Source: an uncultured Eubacteriales bacterium (GTDB taxonomy: Bacteria; Bacillota; Clostridia; Oscillospirales; Acutalibacteraceae). From it: a stretch of 64,000 bases of DNA. The notes under the pieces are model-generated. The model was not told the DNA's origin. It searched no databases and saw only the letters and a program-made list of their open reading frames with translations. The stretch lies in contig CASFEZ010000001.1 in the NCBI GenBank assembly GCA_949293815.1, positions 62,001 through 126,000 of the forward strand, read 5' to 3'. The stretch's first letter is position 1. Each line of letters starts with the position of its first letter. Below, in pieces: positions 16,390 to 24,428 of this stretch. Position numbers and translations under genes: made by a program.

Positions 16390-16391
16390 GC

Positions 16392-16436
16392 AACGCCGCC
16401 AACAGCGAGCTTATGCTCTCCATTGGCGGCGTTTTC
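16392..16436 (+). terminator. Intrinsic terminator after XRE gene
   Basis: AACGCCGCCAA pairs with TTGGCGGCGTT and is followed by TTTC. It can also serve the opposing gene at 16444-16689. Confidence 0.85.
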
Positions 16437-16443
16437 ATTTATG

Positions 16444-16689
16444 TCAGGCTAAAGGCTTATACTCCGTCACAGTTTTCAAATACACCTCCGGATCGCCGTT
16501 GAGGATCAAATCCGCATAGGCCAGAGGGTCATTGTAGATCAGGTAATCCAGTTCTGACCGCTCGTACATATTACGAGCGATTTCGTTCTCCACGGCGATG
16601 GTATCAATGGAGCAAATGCTCTCATCTGAGAAGCGAAGTTCCACGCAGGCGGTATCCATATTGAACGCACAGCTGATGAGTTTTTCCAT
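16444..16689 (-). CDS. DUF6061-like small protein
   Basis: An 81-residue acidic protein with no membrane segment. The middle, MYERSELDYLIYNDPLAYAD, and the NGDPEVYL motif match my memory of the DUF6061 family, found on clostridial mobile elements. The function is unknown. AGGAGGAAC lies 7 bases upstream of the ATG at 16689. It is transcribed towards the XRE gene and divergently from 16837-16998. Confidence 0.7.
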   Translation of the reverse strand: MEKLISCAFNMDTACVELRFSDESICSIDTIAVENEIARNMYERSELDYLIYNDPLAYADLILNGDPEVYLKTVTEYKPLA

Positions 16690-16728
16690 GATCAGTTCCT
16701 CCTAAAATGTAGTGTAGTGGGGTAATTC

Positions 16729-16757
16729 TTGAAAAAACTTGACATACCCCATATAAT
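16729..16757 (+). promoter_or_regulatory. Promoter of the small gene at 16837
   Basis: TTGAAA (16729-16734) and TATAAT (16752-16757) are 17 bases apart. GGGGTA and TACCCC form an inverted pair across the -35/-10 region, a possible operator. The leader then folds TAAGAGATC against GATTTCTTA. Confidence 0.7.
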
Positions 16758-16836
16758 AAAAGTGCCTAAGAGATCGCAAGATTTCTTAACTCACGCCGGA
16801 CACCCTCGGCAAACCAAATTTCGAAGGAGGGGTCCG

Positions 16837-16998
16837 ATGTCCAAACGGAATAAGTTTGACATTGAGCTGCCGCAGTCGATCATCGATTCCTTTGCAAGAC
16901 ATTTGGTTTCGGAAATCCGAGCCTACTACGACAGTGAGGAAGGCCAGGCGGCATTCGAAGAGTGGCTAAAGCAGCGTAACGACACCGAAGACGCCTAA
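16837..16998 (+). CDS. Small mobile-element-associated protein
   Basis: A 53-residue protein beginning MSKRNKFDIELPQSI, predicted helical and soluble, acidic at the C-terminus. Similar short proteins occur on clostridial integrative elements, but no function is known to me. AAGGAGGGG lies just upstream of the ATG at 16837; a longer frame from 16729 would start inside the promoter and is rejected. A strong terminator follows, marking the end of the island-like gene set. Confidence 0.65.
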   Translation: MSKRNKFDIELPQSIIDSFARHLVSEIRAYYDSEEGQAAFEEWLKQRNDTEDA

Positions 16999-17007
16999 GA
17001 CAAAAAA

Positions 17008-17046
17008 GTGAGGGCCAAGGTTTTTACAACCTTGACCCTCATTTTC
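17008..17046 (+). terminator. Intrinsic terminator
   Basis: GAGGGCCAAGGTT pairs with AACCTTGACCCTC (one mismatch) over a TTTAC loop and is followed by ATTTTC. It ends the transcript of the small gene at 16837. Confidence 0.8.
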
Positions 17047-17119
17047 TGTTTTGACATCAGAACCGAACCTCTACGGCGAAACCGCCTTTGAAAAAATAGA
17101 TGTTTGTCCAATGTCCATT

Positions 17120-17195
17120 TGGTGGAGACGAAGAGGATCGAACTCTCGACCTTACGGATGCGAACCGTACGCTCTCCCAGCTGAGCTACGCCCCC
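17120..17195 (-). tRNA. tRNA-Ala(CGC)
   Basis: A 76-base cloverleaf with CCA encoded. The acceptor stem is GGGGGCG/CGTCTCC, with the G3-U70 wobble that marks tRNA-Ala. The anticodon loop TTCGCAT gives CGC, and the TTCGATC T-loop is standard. It marks the return to backbone sequence after the island. Confidence 0.93.
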
Positions 17196-17206
17196 GACGG
17201 ATAAAT

Positions 17207-17235
17207 ATTATATCATCTTTTTTTGTGTTTGTCTA
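17207..17235 (-). promoter_or_regulatory. Promoter of tRNA-Ala
   Basis: TAGACA (17230-17235) and TATAAT (17207-17212) on the minus strand are 17 bases apart, just upstream of the tRNA. Confidence 0.75.
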
Positions 17236-17450
17236 TACCAAATTTGGACTTTTCCCGAAAAATTTCTTGCTCCCAAAAGAAACACAGCGGCTGTATGGGC
17301 TTTCGTTTGTCCGGAACAGCAAAAATACCAAGTATACAAGCATCGGTTGGTTTATCTGATTTTGCGCAAAATCATGTTTAATTGCATTGTATTGTTTCAA
17401 TCGGCGGTTGAAAACCTTGCAAAATTTGCGTAAATTCCGGTAAAAATGCC
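17236..17450. other. Intergenic region with no recognised feature
   Basis: The 310-base gap between tRNA-Ala and the HAD gene holds the tRNA promoter at one end and the HAD promoter at the other. I see no gene, repeat or stable hairpin in the AT-rich middle. Confidence 0.6.
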
Positions 17451-17479
17451 TTGTTCTTTTCGCCGTCCTTTGTTATACT
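17451..17479 (+). promoter_or_regulatory. Promoter of the HAD/MBL gene pair
   Basis: TTGTTC (17451-17456) and TATACT (17474-17479) have a 17-base spacer, 27 bases upstream of the start codon. Confidence 0.65.
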
Positions 17480-17505
17480 AAGCGAGGCGAGGGGAGGAAT
17501 CCGAT

Positions 17506-18351
17506 TTGACCCGAAAAATGATTGCGCTGGATGTAGATGGTACTTTGTTGCATTCGGACGGAAGTTTATCGCGAAAGAATCTGACTGCGATAAAAAACGG
17601 AGATGCCGACGGTCTATATCTGGTTATCAACTCCGGTCGTACCTTTTATGAGTTGCCCGAGCAGGTGCGCGGCTGCGGCTGTTTTTCCTATTTTATTTAT
17701 TCCAACGGCGCGGGTATTGCGGATCGCAGCGGCCAGATCCTTTCCGCGACCTATATTGACCGGGAAGTATCGGAGAAAATTTTGCAGCTGCTGTTTACCT
17801 GCGATGTCATGGTGGAAATTTACCGCCATGGGCGCCCCTATACCGATAGAAAGAATCTAAACGAACAGGTTTGGACTGATTTCGGCGTGGAATCGACCTA
17901 TCGCCCTGTGCTGCGGGAAACGCGGCGGGGTGTGGCCGATCTCCGCGCCTTTTATTTGGAAGAACCGGAGTCTGTGGAAATGATTCACGTGTTTTTCCGC
18001 GACCCGACCGAGCGGCTCGCCTGTTTTGATAGGATTGGAAAGCTGCCCGGCGTAAAAATAACCACCTCCATGAAAAACAATATGGAAATTTTTTCCGCCC
18101 ACGCCGACAAGGGCGAGGCGCTCAGCCGCCTGGCGCTGCTTTTAGGCGTTCGCCGGGAAGAAATCATCGCTGTTGGCGACAGCCGCAACGATATCCCCAT
18201 GATTCGCTTTGCTGGCGACGGCGTTGCGGTCGGGAATGCCTGTGACGAGCTCAGGCAGACGGCAGACCGTATTGTTTGTACCAATGACGAAGACGCCGCA
18301 GCCTCGGTTATTATGCAGGCGCTGGCGGAAAACCATTTGTCGCAGCCTTAA
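17506..18351 (+). CDS. Cof-type HAD phosphatase
   Basis: A 281-residue cytosolic HAD IIB (Cof/YidA) phosphatase, probably acting on sugar phosphates or similar metabolites. Motif I is D9-V-D11-G-T; motif II lies in VINSGRT; motif IV is GDSRNDIPM near residue 225. The cap domain lies between II and III. The start is TTG at 17506, 9 bases after GGGGAGG; an ATG four codons later has no proper ribosome site. It is followed by the MBL gene after 17 bases, so the two form an operon. Confidence 0.88.
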   Translation: MTRKMIALDVDGTLLHSDGSLSRKNLTAIKNGDADGLYLVINSGRTFYELPEQVRGCGCFSYFIYSNGAGIADRSGQILSATYIDREVSEKILQLLFTCDVMVEIYRHGRPYTDRKNLNEQVWTDFGVESTYRPVLRETRRGVADLRAFYLEEPESVEMIHVFFRDPTERLACFDRIGKLPGVKITTSMKNNMEIFSAHADKGEALSRLALLLGVRREEIIAVGDSRNDIPMIRFAGDGVAVGNACDELRQTADRIVCTNDEDAAASVIMQALAENHLSQP

Positions 18352-18368
18352 AGAAAGAGGATACTGTA

Positions 18369-19223
18369 TTGGACGCGATTCATATTTTAAACACCGGAAA
18401 ATCCGACTGCATCATTCTGGAAAGCGAAGGGCAGTTCGCAATGATTGACGCCGCAGAGGACAACGACAACCCCCGGGGGTTCCGTTCGCTGGCGTTCCGC
18501 GGGTATGAACAGGAGATTACGAACTGGGTGCTGTCCCATTGCCGGGGGCAGGACGGCAAGGCGACTTTTGCTTTTCTTTTGGGTACGCACGCCCATTCCG
18601 ACCATCTCGGCGGCTTTGATACGCTGCTTGCGAACCCGGATATTGTTTTTCAAAAAGCCTATCTCAAGCCCTATACGGCAAAGGGCATTTTCCCCATGGA
18701 AGTGCATTTTTGGGATAACCGGGAGGTTTATGAACAGACCGTTCAGGCGCTGCGGGAAAGAGAAGTACCCATTGTGGAACAGTTTGACGGCGAGCAGGTG
18801 CGGCTGGGGAATTTCCGGCTTACTTTTTTGAACGCGGAAGACCGGCGCTACCGGCTGCGGCACGGTGAGAACTGCCACAGCGTAGTAACCCTTGTGGAAA
18901 AAGACGGCACCCGGGCGCTGCTGGTGGGCGATTTGAATTACAAAAGCGGCGGCGAAAAACGAATCATGCAAAAGGTCGGCAAGGTGAACCTGTTAAAGGT
19001 CGGTCATCACGGCACGGTCGGCTCCACTTCCGCTGCCTTTGCAAAGGCGATGTCGCCGGAAATCGCTGTTGTTACCAATACCAGATCCGGTGCGTTCCCC
19101 GATGTGAAACAGAAGCTGAAGCGCGTGGGCGCTAAAATCTATTATACCGCCGACTGCGGCGGCGTTACCGTATTGGTGGACGGCGGCGGAAAGCTGACCG
19201 TGAAAACCGGTATTATGCCGTAA
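18369..19223 (+). CDS. ComEC-like MBL-fold hydrolase (soluble)
   Basis: A 284-residue metallo-beta-lactamase-fold enzyme with THAHSDHLGG as the metal motif, LVGDLN and the later KVGHHGT histidines. The pattern resembles the MBL domain of the competence protein ComEC, but there are no membrane segments, so this is a free-standing cytosolic version, possibly a nuclease or phosphodiesterase. The start is TTG 18369, preceded by AAAGAGGA. It is second in an operon with the HAD gene. Confidence 0.8.
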   Translation: MDAIHILNTGKSDCIILESEGQFAMIDAAEDNDNPRGFRSLAFRGYEQEITNWVLSHCRGQDGKATFAFLLGTHAHSDHLGGFDTLLANPDIVFQKAYLKPYTAKGIFPMEVHFWDNREVYEQTVQALREREVPIVEQFDGEQVRLGNFRLTFLNAEDRRYRLRHGENCHSVVTLVEKDGTRALLVGDLNYKSGGEKRIMQKVGKVNLLKVGHHGTVGSTSAAFAKAMSPEIAVVTNTRSGAFPDVKQKLKRVGAKIYYTADCGGVTVLVDGGGKLTVKTGIMP

Positions 19224-19345
19224 AATGGCCGAAAACCCCGGTTTGTCTGCCGTTTTTCGGCAAGGCAGCCGTTTATCATAGCCTTTTGGCAGATAGAAAA
19301 CAGATGTTTTGCATGTGGTTATGTGTGCAAATGCGGAGGTGCAGT

Positions 19346-19888
19346 ATGAAAGAAAAATGGAAAGCCTTTATTGAAAAACATAAGGAAATTTGGAAGTTTA
19401 TCAAATTTGCCTTTACCGGGGTGAGCACCTCGGTTTTACAGCTGCTGGTGGATTTATTCTGCCTGTATGTGGTGTTTGCCTCGATGGAAGATACGGTTGT
19501 AGAGAACAAATTTCTGCTGTGGCTGGGGGTCGGCGACCAGATGGCGGCGGCGTATTCCTACTTTATTTCCGCCGTGGTCGGGTATGCGGCCGCGTTTATT
19601 ATGAACCGGAAAATGACCTTCAAGGCGGATTCCAATCCGGTTCTGTCCATGATTTTGTATATTATTATGGTGGTCTTTACCATTCTGGTCACCACCTGGA
19701 TGAAGCCGTTCCTGCGCGGTCTGATTGCCGACGCCGGTTATGAGAGCGCCTGGATCGATTTGCTTTTGGATGTGGTTGTGATGACCATTCCCACCGCCTG
19801 GACTTACCCGCTGCAGCGGTTTGTCATTCACCGCAAAAAGAAAACCCCTGCCAAGGACGAAGCCGCGAAGGCTTCCAGCGAAGGCTGA
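19346..19888 (+). CDS. GtrA-like membrane protein
   Basis: A 180-residue integral membrane protein with four predicted segments (about 25-48, 70-95, 108-128 and 140-158) and the FAFTGVSTSVLQLLVDL opening typical of GtrA-like proteins. The family is thought to move undecaprenyl-linked sugars across the membrane in surface-glycan synthesis. The C-terminal tail is basic and cytosolic. CGGAGGTG precedes the ATG at 19346. No glycosyltransferase is adjacent, so its glycan is unknown. Confidence 0.82.
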   Translation: MKEKWKAFIEKHKEIWKFIKFAFTGVSTSVLQLLVDLFCLYVVFASMEDTVVENKFLLWLGVGDQMAAAYSYFISAVVGYAAAFIMNRKMTFKADSNPVLSMILYIIMVVFTILVTTWMKPFLRGLIADAGYESAWIDLLLDVVVMTIPTAWTYPLQRFVIHRKKKTPAKDEAAKASSEG

Positions 19889-19910
19889 ATATCTGGAAAT
19901 GGCATACACG

Positions 19911-19958
19911 CCATCCGGCGCGGCAGATGTGCTGTCTGCCGCGCCGGATGTTTTTTAT
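19911..19958 (+). terminator. Strong intrinsic terminator after GtrA-like gene
   Basis: A stem of about 15 bp, ATCCGGCGCGGCAGA with its complement, is followed by TTTTTT. Confidence 0.9.
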
Positions 19959-20008
19959 GAAATACTCCGCCGCGCGGATAAACGAATCGTTTCCTTTTGT
20001 GCAAATGA

Positions 20009-20056
20009 AAGAACCGAGGCTCGACCTTTCCGGCGAACCTCGGTTCTTGTTCTTTT
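20009..20056. terminator. Second hairpin, possible bidirectional terminator
   Basis: AGAACCGAGG and CCTCGGTTCT form a 10-bp stem followed by a T-rich run. It lies between converging genes and may end the oxidoreductase transcript from the other side. Confidence 0.65.
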
Positions 20057-20141
20057 GTGGGGCGCAAACAAAGGGTTACGCTTTCTTTCCGTCCTTGTTG
20101 CCGCCCTGCCGGGCAGCAATTTTTTGTTTTAAGTAAAATTA

Positions 20142-21215
20142 TCAGTCGGCAAACTTCACCTGTTTGCCGTCGTTGGCTGCGGATTCATAAATGGCGGCAA
20201 TGATCTGCATCATGGCAATGCCCTGCTGCGGGGTGTAAAGGGGCTCTGCTTTGCCCTGAATGACGTCGATAAAGTTCATCAGGTTCAGCGCGTGGTCGCC
20301 GATGATGTCGTTTTCGTTGACAATGTGGGTGCACTGTTTTCCTTTGGGGTTTTCGTAGTAAATTTCGTTTTTGCTGCCATCCCAGTGGGCGCCGGCTTTT
20401 GTTCCGTACAAATCAACAAAGCGTTCCTCTTTGCCTATATTGGACGCCCAGCTGGTTTCAAACTGCAAAACCGCGCCGTTTTTGAACCGAATGGTGCCGA
20501 TTGCCAGATCCTCCACATCCATGGTGCCGTTTTCGACGCGGTCGCCGAATTTGGCGTGGACGGAATCGCTGGCGTTATTGTCGGCAAATTTGCAATAAGT
20601 ATTGCCCGAAACCGTATCGACTGCCGGGCAACCCATGAGCCACCAGGTCAAATCAATCATATGTACGCCCAAATCAATCAGCGGACCGCCGCCGGAAAGC
20701 TCTTTGGTGGTGAACCAGCCGCCTTTGCCGGGAATGCCTCTTCTTCTTTTCCATGCGGTTTTGGCAACATAGATTTCGCCCATACGGCCTTTGTCGATGA
20801 ATTTTTTCAGGTACTTTGAATTTTCATTAAAGCGGTTGTTGCGCATGACCATCAGCACCTTTTCCGCTTCCAGGCTTGCGGCGTACATTTTTTCCGCGTC
20901 TTCTACGCTGATGGCGTCCGGCTTTTCGCAAAATACATGCTTGCCCGCGCGGAAGGCTTCAATGGCAATTTCCGCGTGCAGATAGTTGGGGGTGCAGATA
21001 TCCACAGCCTCCACTGCTTCGTTCGCCAAAAGCTCCATATAGTCTTCGTAAACGGCGGCGTTTTTAAAATACTTTCTTCTGGCGGTGTCCGCGCGCTTTC
21101 TGTCGATATCACAGAGCGCGACCACTTCTGTTCTTTTATCCTGAAGATAAGCGGGAATATGGGCGGCGTTTGCAATGCCGCCAATGCCGATAATACCAAT
21201 TTTTACCGTATCCAT
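20142..21215 (-). CDS. Gfo/Idh/MocA-family oxidoreductase
   Basis: A 357-residue NAD(P)-dependent sugar or inositol dehydrogenase. The N-terminal Rossmann domain shows GIGGIANAAHIPAY, ALCDID and the hallmark HVFCEKP. The C-terminal alpha/beta domain contains GGGPLIDLGVHMIDLTWW, with the histidine-bearing motif typical of the family. It probably oxidises or epimerises a monosaccharide derivative. It lies convergent to GtrA and near a GH35 enzyme on the same strand, fitting glycan degradation. AAAGGAAA precedes the ATG at 21215. Confidence 0.88.
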   Translation of the reverse strand: MDTVKIGIIGIGGIANAAHIPAYLQDKRTEVVALCDIDRKRADTARRKYFKNAAVYEDYMELLANEAVEAVDICTPNYLHAEIAIEAFRAGKHVFCEKPDAISVEDAEKMYAASLEAEKVLMVMRNNRFNENSKYLKKFIDKGRMGEIYVAKTAWKRRRGIPGKGGWFTTKELSGGGPLIDLGVHMIDLTWWLMGCPAVDTVSGNTYCKFADNNASDSVHAKFGDRVENGTMDVEDLAIGTIRFKNGAVLQFETSWASNIGKEERFVDLYGTKAGAHWDGSKNEIYYENPKGKQCTHIVNENDIIGDHALNLMNFIDVIQGKAEPLYTPQQGIAMMQIIAAIYESAANDGKQVKFAD

Positions 21216-21308
21216 AAGCCATTTCCTTTCACTATGGTTTATACAGAAAAATTATAGCATACATTTTTGAAAATGTAAACAAAAAATGGAGCAAAAAGGG
21301 CAGGAATT

Positions 21309-21366
21309 TAAAAAAATAGCGGTGTTCCCGGGACAGTCTGCCGCAGAAACACCGCTGTTTGATTCA
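21309..21366 (-). terminator. Intrinsic terminator after the GH35 gene
   Basis: On the minus strand AGCGGTGTT pairs with AACACCGCT across a long loop and is followed by ATTTTTTT. Confidence 0.8.
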
Positions 21367-21390
21367 AAAACTGAGATGAATTTTTTGCTT

Positions 21391-23148
21391 TTAAGACAGT
21401 ATTGGCGCGTCTTTCAGTGTCACCGAAAAGTCCTTGACCTGTTCGTATTCCAATACGATGATTTCATTTTCACCTTTTTTCAGCAGTGCGCCGGGTAAAT
21501 ACAGGCTCTGCTGCGGTCCGGCTTCGGTCCAGTAGCGCCCCAGATTAAAGCCGTTGACCCAGACCTGACCAAAGGAGAGGTTTGTCGTGTCAATAAAGCT
21601 GTCCTTCGGCTCGTCTACGGTAAAGCTGCCTTTCAAAAAGCCGTGTACCTGTTCTTTTTCCGGTATCGTATCACACAGAATTGCCGTCTCGGGCGCATCC
21701 AGCTCCAGGCAGAAAATATCCCAGCCCATGACAATCTTTGCACCGATGGTCACATCCTCGGTAATGCCCTTGCGGTCGTGCAGGAAGCGTCCGTAGTTGA
21801 CGCGCCCCATATTGACCACGAGTATTTCAACGGTATTTTCTCCCTTTTCCAAAGATACCTTGATTTTTTTGCTCGCATCGTTGCGGTAGATTCTGCCCGC
21901 ATAGGCGTGGTTGATATAGACATACGCCATGTCGTGGGGGTTGGTAATCCCCAAATCCGCCTCGCCGTAGCAGGGGACGGTGGTGCGGTACAAGATTGCA
22001 CCGTAGTTCTGTCCCAGTGCTTCCATGGTGCGCACCGGCACGCTGCGGTGGCGGGAAGCCATGGCGGACAGCTGTTCGAAAAGCGAGCCGTAAGCAGAAA
22101 GCGTTACCTTGCCGTAGGCAACAGGCTTGTTTGCGGGGATATCCATTTTCGGCGCCGGTTTGCCGGTGTATTTTTCCAAAATTTCACGAACAATCGTATA
22201 TTTCTCGGTGGGCTCGCCCTGTTCGGTCAGCATGCAGTCATAGTCATAGCTGGTTACGTCCGGCTGGAATTTGTCGTCCGTATGGTTCGCGCCGTTCATA
22301 AAGCCGAAGTTCGTGCCGCCGTGGAACATATACAAATTGAAGCTCGCCCCCGACTTGACCAGCGCTTCAAAGGCCTCGCGGAACTCCTCGGGCGAACGGC
22401 CGTTATGCGCCTCTCCCCAATGGTCATACCAGCCGCCCCAGAATTCGCCGACCATCAGCGGCAGGTCGGGCTGTTTTTTGCGAATGTCATGAAAAGAGTA
22501 TGCCATGTCGGAATTGAAAAAATTGACGGTTTTATACACCTCGGGAAGCGTCCCCGAGTGCAGGAAATAGTCTGTCTCGCCGTCCGAGGTGAACAGCGGC
22601 ACTTCGATGCCGTGCTTCAGATATTCATCTTTCAAAAAGCGCAGATAGTCCGCATCGTTGCCGTAGCTGCCGTATTCGTTTTCAATCTGCATCATAATAA
22701 TCGGTCCGCCGTTGGTGCATTGGTATTTTGCCAGACGGGGCAGAAGCTCGTCGTAATAAGCGGATATTTTTGAAAAATAGTCCGCATCGGTGCAGCGCAG
22801 GGCAATGGTTGGATTCTTTAGCAACCATGCCGGAAAGCCGCCGAATTCCCATTCCGCGCAAATATAGGGGCTGGGGCGTACAATCACCTGAAGCCCCTTT
22901 TCGCCAGCCAGACGAATAAACCGCTCAATATCGCAAATGCCCTCAAAGCAGAATTCGCCCTCCCGCGGCTCGTGCATATTCCACGCCACATAGGTTTCCA
23001 CAGTGTTTAAGCCCGCAGCCTTCAGTTTGTCGAGCCGGTCGCTCCAATCGGCGGGAAGCGTGCGGAAATAATGGATGGCGCCGCTCATAACGCGAAACGG
23101 TTTGCCGTCCAAATAAAAACTGTCTTTTCGGATTTCAAATACACTCAT
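21391..23148 (-). CDS. GH35 beta-galactosidase
   Basis: A 585-residue glycoside hydrolase family 35 enzyme. The TIM barrel begins with FRVMSGAIHYFR. The acid/base lies in IENEYG (E158) and the nucleophile in GEFWGGW (E235), both present. The later region is beta-sandwich (about 390-585), ending in FGQVWVNGFNLGRYW. There is no signal peptide, so it acts on imported galactosides. It should release terminal beta-galactose from oligosaccharides. The ribosome site is weak. It is transcribed alone towards the terminator at 21309-21366; the dehydrogenase lies beyond it. Confidence 0.92.
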   Translation of the reverse strand: MSVFEIRKDSFYLDGKPFRVMSGAIHYFRTLPADWSDRLDKLKAAGLNTVETYVAWNMHEPREGEFCFEGICDIERFIRLAGEKGLQVIVRPSPYICAEWEFGGFPAWLLKNPTIALRCTDADYFSKISAYYDELLPRLAKYQCTNGGPIIMMQIENEYGSYGNDADYLRFLKDEYLKHGIEVPLFTSDGETDYFLHSGTLPEVYKTVNFFNSDMAYSFHDIRKKQPDLPLMVGEFWGGWYDHWGEAHNGRSPEEFREAFEALVKSGASFNLYMFHGGTNFGFMNGANHTDDKFQPDVTSYDYDCMLTEQGEPTEKYTIVREILEKYTGKPAPKMDIPANKPVAYGKVTLSAYGSLFEQLSAMASRHRSVPVRTMEALGQNYGAILYRTTVPCYGEADLGITNPHDMAYVYINHAYAGRIYRNDASKKIKVSLEKGENTVEILVVNMGRVNYGRFLHDRKGITEDVTIGAKIVMGWDIFCLELDAPETAILCDTIPEKEQVHGFLKGSFTVDEPKDSFIDTTNLSFGQVWVNGFNLGRYWTEAGPQQSLYLPGALLKKGENEIIVLEYEQVKDFSVTLKDAPILS

Positions 23149-23327
23149 TTTTTCTCAGCCCTTCCGCTGTTTTTCGCCGCTTCCGTCACCGGTTATTCCC
23201 CGCTTTCCGAAACGGCGGATTCAGTCCGATTATATGGGAAAATTCGCCGCAAGTCAAGAAAAAAGCCGCCGGTTTGTAAAAAAACGGATAAATATAAAAA
23301 GCCGCCCGCCATGTAAGGCGGCGCAGC

Positions 23328-23531
23328 TCATTCATCCTCGCAGTATTCAGCAATATCCTCCAGCCTGCAATCCAAAATGCGGCATAGTTCGTTGAGCGTA
23401 TAGGTGCTGACATTGCTGTTTTTCCGCAGCCTGTCCAATTGCCCAGAGCTGACGCCGTATTTTTTCAGCAGCGCGTATTGCGAAATATTTTTTTGTTTCA
23501 TGGTTTCCCACAAACGGTCAAATTTAATCAT
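23328..23531 (-). CDS. Small XRE-family regulator
   Basis: A 67-residue helix-turn-helix protein: ISQYALLKKYGVSSGQLDRL is the HTH and LNELCRILDCRLEDI the closing helices. It is a one-domain repressor type common in Clostridia. The frame continues 6 codons upstream, but family members begin MI(K/S), so I chose ATG 23531; no clear ribosome site is seen. It is divergent from the lipoprotein gene, whose promoter carries a TAGCCC/GGGCTA palindrome that this protein might bind. Confidence 0.8.
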   Translation of the reverse strand: MIKFDRLWETMKQKNISQYALLKKYGVSSGQLDRLRKNSNVSTYTLNELCRILDCRLEDIAEYCEDE

Positions 23532-23586
23532 AAGCATACCAGGGTTCATATTTTGATAATCTCATTATAAAAGTATTGCCAATATC

Positions 23587-23615
23587 TTGACAATAGCCCA
23601 TATTCGGGCTATAAT
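23587..23615 (+). promoter_or_regulatory. Consensus promoter with operator for the lipoprotein gene
   Basis: TTGACA (23587-23592) and TATAAT (23610-23615) are 17 bases apart. The spacer contains the palindrome TAGCCC-atattc-GGGCTA (23594-23611), placed so that a bound repressor would block polymerase. Confidence 0.8.
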
Positions 23616-23655
23616 AAGCCCAATGCTTTTATTTTTTGTCAACCGAAGTGAGAAT

Positions 23656-24027
23656 ATGTTGAAAAAAATTGCCATTGTTCTGCTGCTTTTGCTGCTTGCC
23701 GGTCTGCCTGCCTGCGCATCGCCTGCCCTATCCGGCGGGATATGGCGCAATACCGATTTCCACCGGCAGGACGGCGAGCTGCTGAGCGTTTGTTTTTCTG
23801 CGGATGGCAGCGCGGAGCTGACCGTTTGGGACGGTCTAACCGGCGAAGCTGTGGAAAAACGAGCCCATTGGCGCAGGGAGCAGGCGGATACCGTTATCCT
23901 GTTCGGCTATGCGCCCGCCGAGGACGCGGTGATCAAAGCCCGCCGCCGGGGTGAGAAGCTGGAAATTTTCGTCTATAACGCAAAACCGCTGGGTGATAAC
24001 CGTATCTGCCTGACCCGGCAGTTGTAG
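23656..24027 (+). CDS. Small lipoprotein of unknown function
   Basis: A 123-residue protein with a type II signal peptide: basic MLKK, a leucine-rich core and the lipobox L-P-A-C20. The mature part (about 103 residues) looks beta-rich, with alternating charge, and I recognise no family. It should be anchored to the outer face of the cytoplasmic membrane. The start at 23656 is the only one that keeps the signal peptide. A divergent XRE gene and an operator-bearing promoter suggest dedicated control. Confidence 0.75.
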   Translation: MLKKIAIVLLLLLLAGLPACASPALSGGIWRNTDFHRQDGELLSVCFSADGSAELTVWDGLTGEAVEKRAHWRREQADTVILFGYAPAEDAVIKARRRGEKLEIFVYNAKPLGDNRICLTRQL

Positions 24028-24109
24028 GCATTCTGTCTTTATCCTGCTTTATGCCGCGCGGGTTTAGGAGAACGGACGCGGAGAAACCGCAAGAAATTTA
24101 CAAAAACTA

Positions 24110-24138
24110 TAGACAAATAAAAAAAACGGTGGTATAAT
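24110..24138 (+). promoter_or_regulatory. Promoter of tRNA-Val
   Basis: TAGACA (24110-24115) and TATAAT (24133-24138) are 17 bases apart, 7 bases before the tRNA. Confidence 0.8.
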
Positions 24139-24145
24139 ACTTCGC

Positions 24146-24222
24146 GGAGACATAGCTCAGCTGGTTAGAGTGTTGCGTTCACATCGCAAAGGTCGAGGGT
24201 TCGAGTCCCTCTGTCTCTACCA
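24146..24222 (+). tRNA. tRNA-Val(CAC)
   Basis: A 77-base cloverleaf with CCA encoded. The anticodon loop TTCACAT gives CAC, read as valine. The D-arm (GCTC...GAGT) and T-loop TTCGAGT are regular. The acceptor stem GGAGACA/TGTCTCT contains a G-U at the first pair. Confidence 0.9.
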
Positions 24223-24262
24223 AAACAGCCCTTTTGCCAACGGCAAAAGGGCTGTTTTGGTT
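24221..24262 (+). terminator. Terminator after tRNA-Val
   Basis: A perfect 17-bp stem (AAAACAGCCCTTTTGCC with its complement) over a 3-base loop ends in a T-rich tract. The following ~170 bases before the next gene show nothing. Confidence 0.9.
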
Positions 24263-24428
24263 ATAAAAGCACACATCACTATTTTTTTATTTGCACCTGA
24301 TTTTTCAAATCTGTCAGCGCCTGTTTCAAATCCTCTTGCTGTTTTACTGCCTTAGGATTTTTTGGCTTTCCGCGATTATCTATCCATTTCAAAACACCGA
24401 AGAGCAAAAGCAGGACAAACAGCGCAGG

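Noticed and set aside
17120-17195. tRNA-Ala as the island's attachment site
   Set aside because: The recombinase is a serine type, which rarely uses tRNA genes, and I found no repeat of the tRNA end near 3673.
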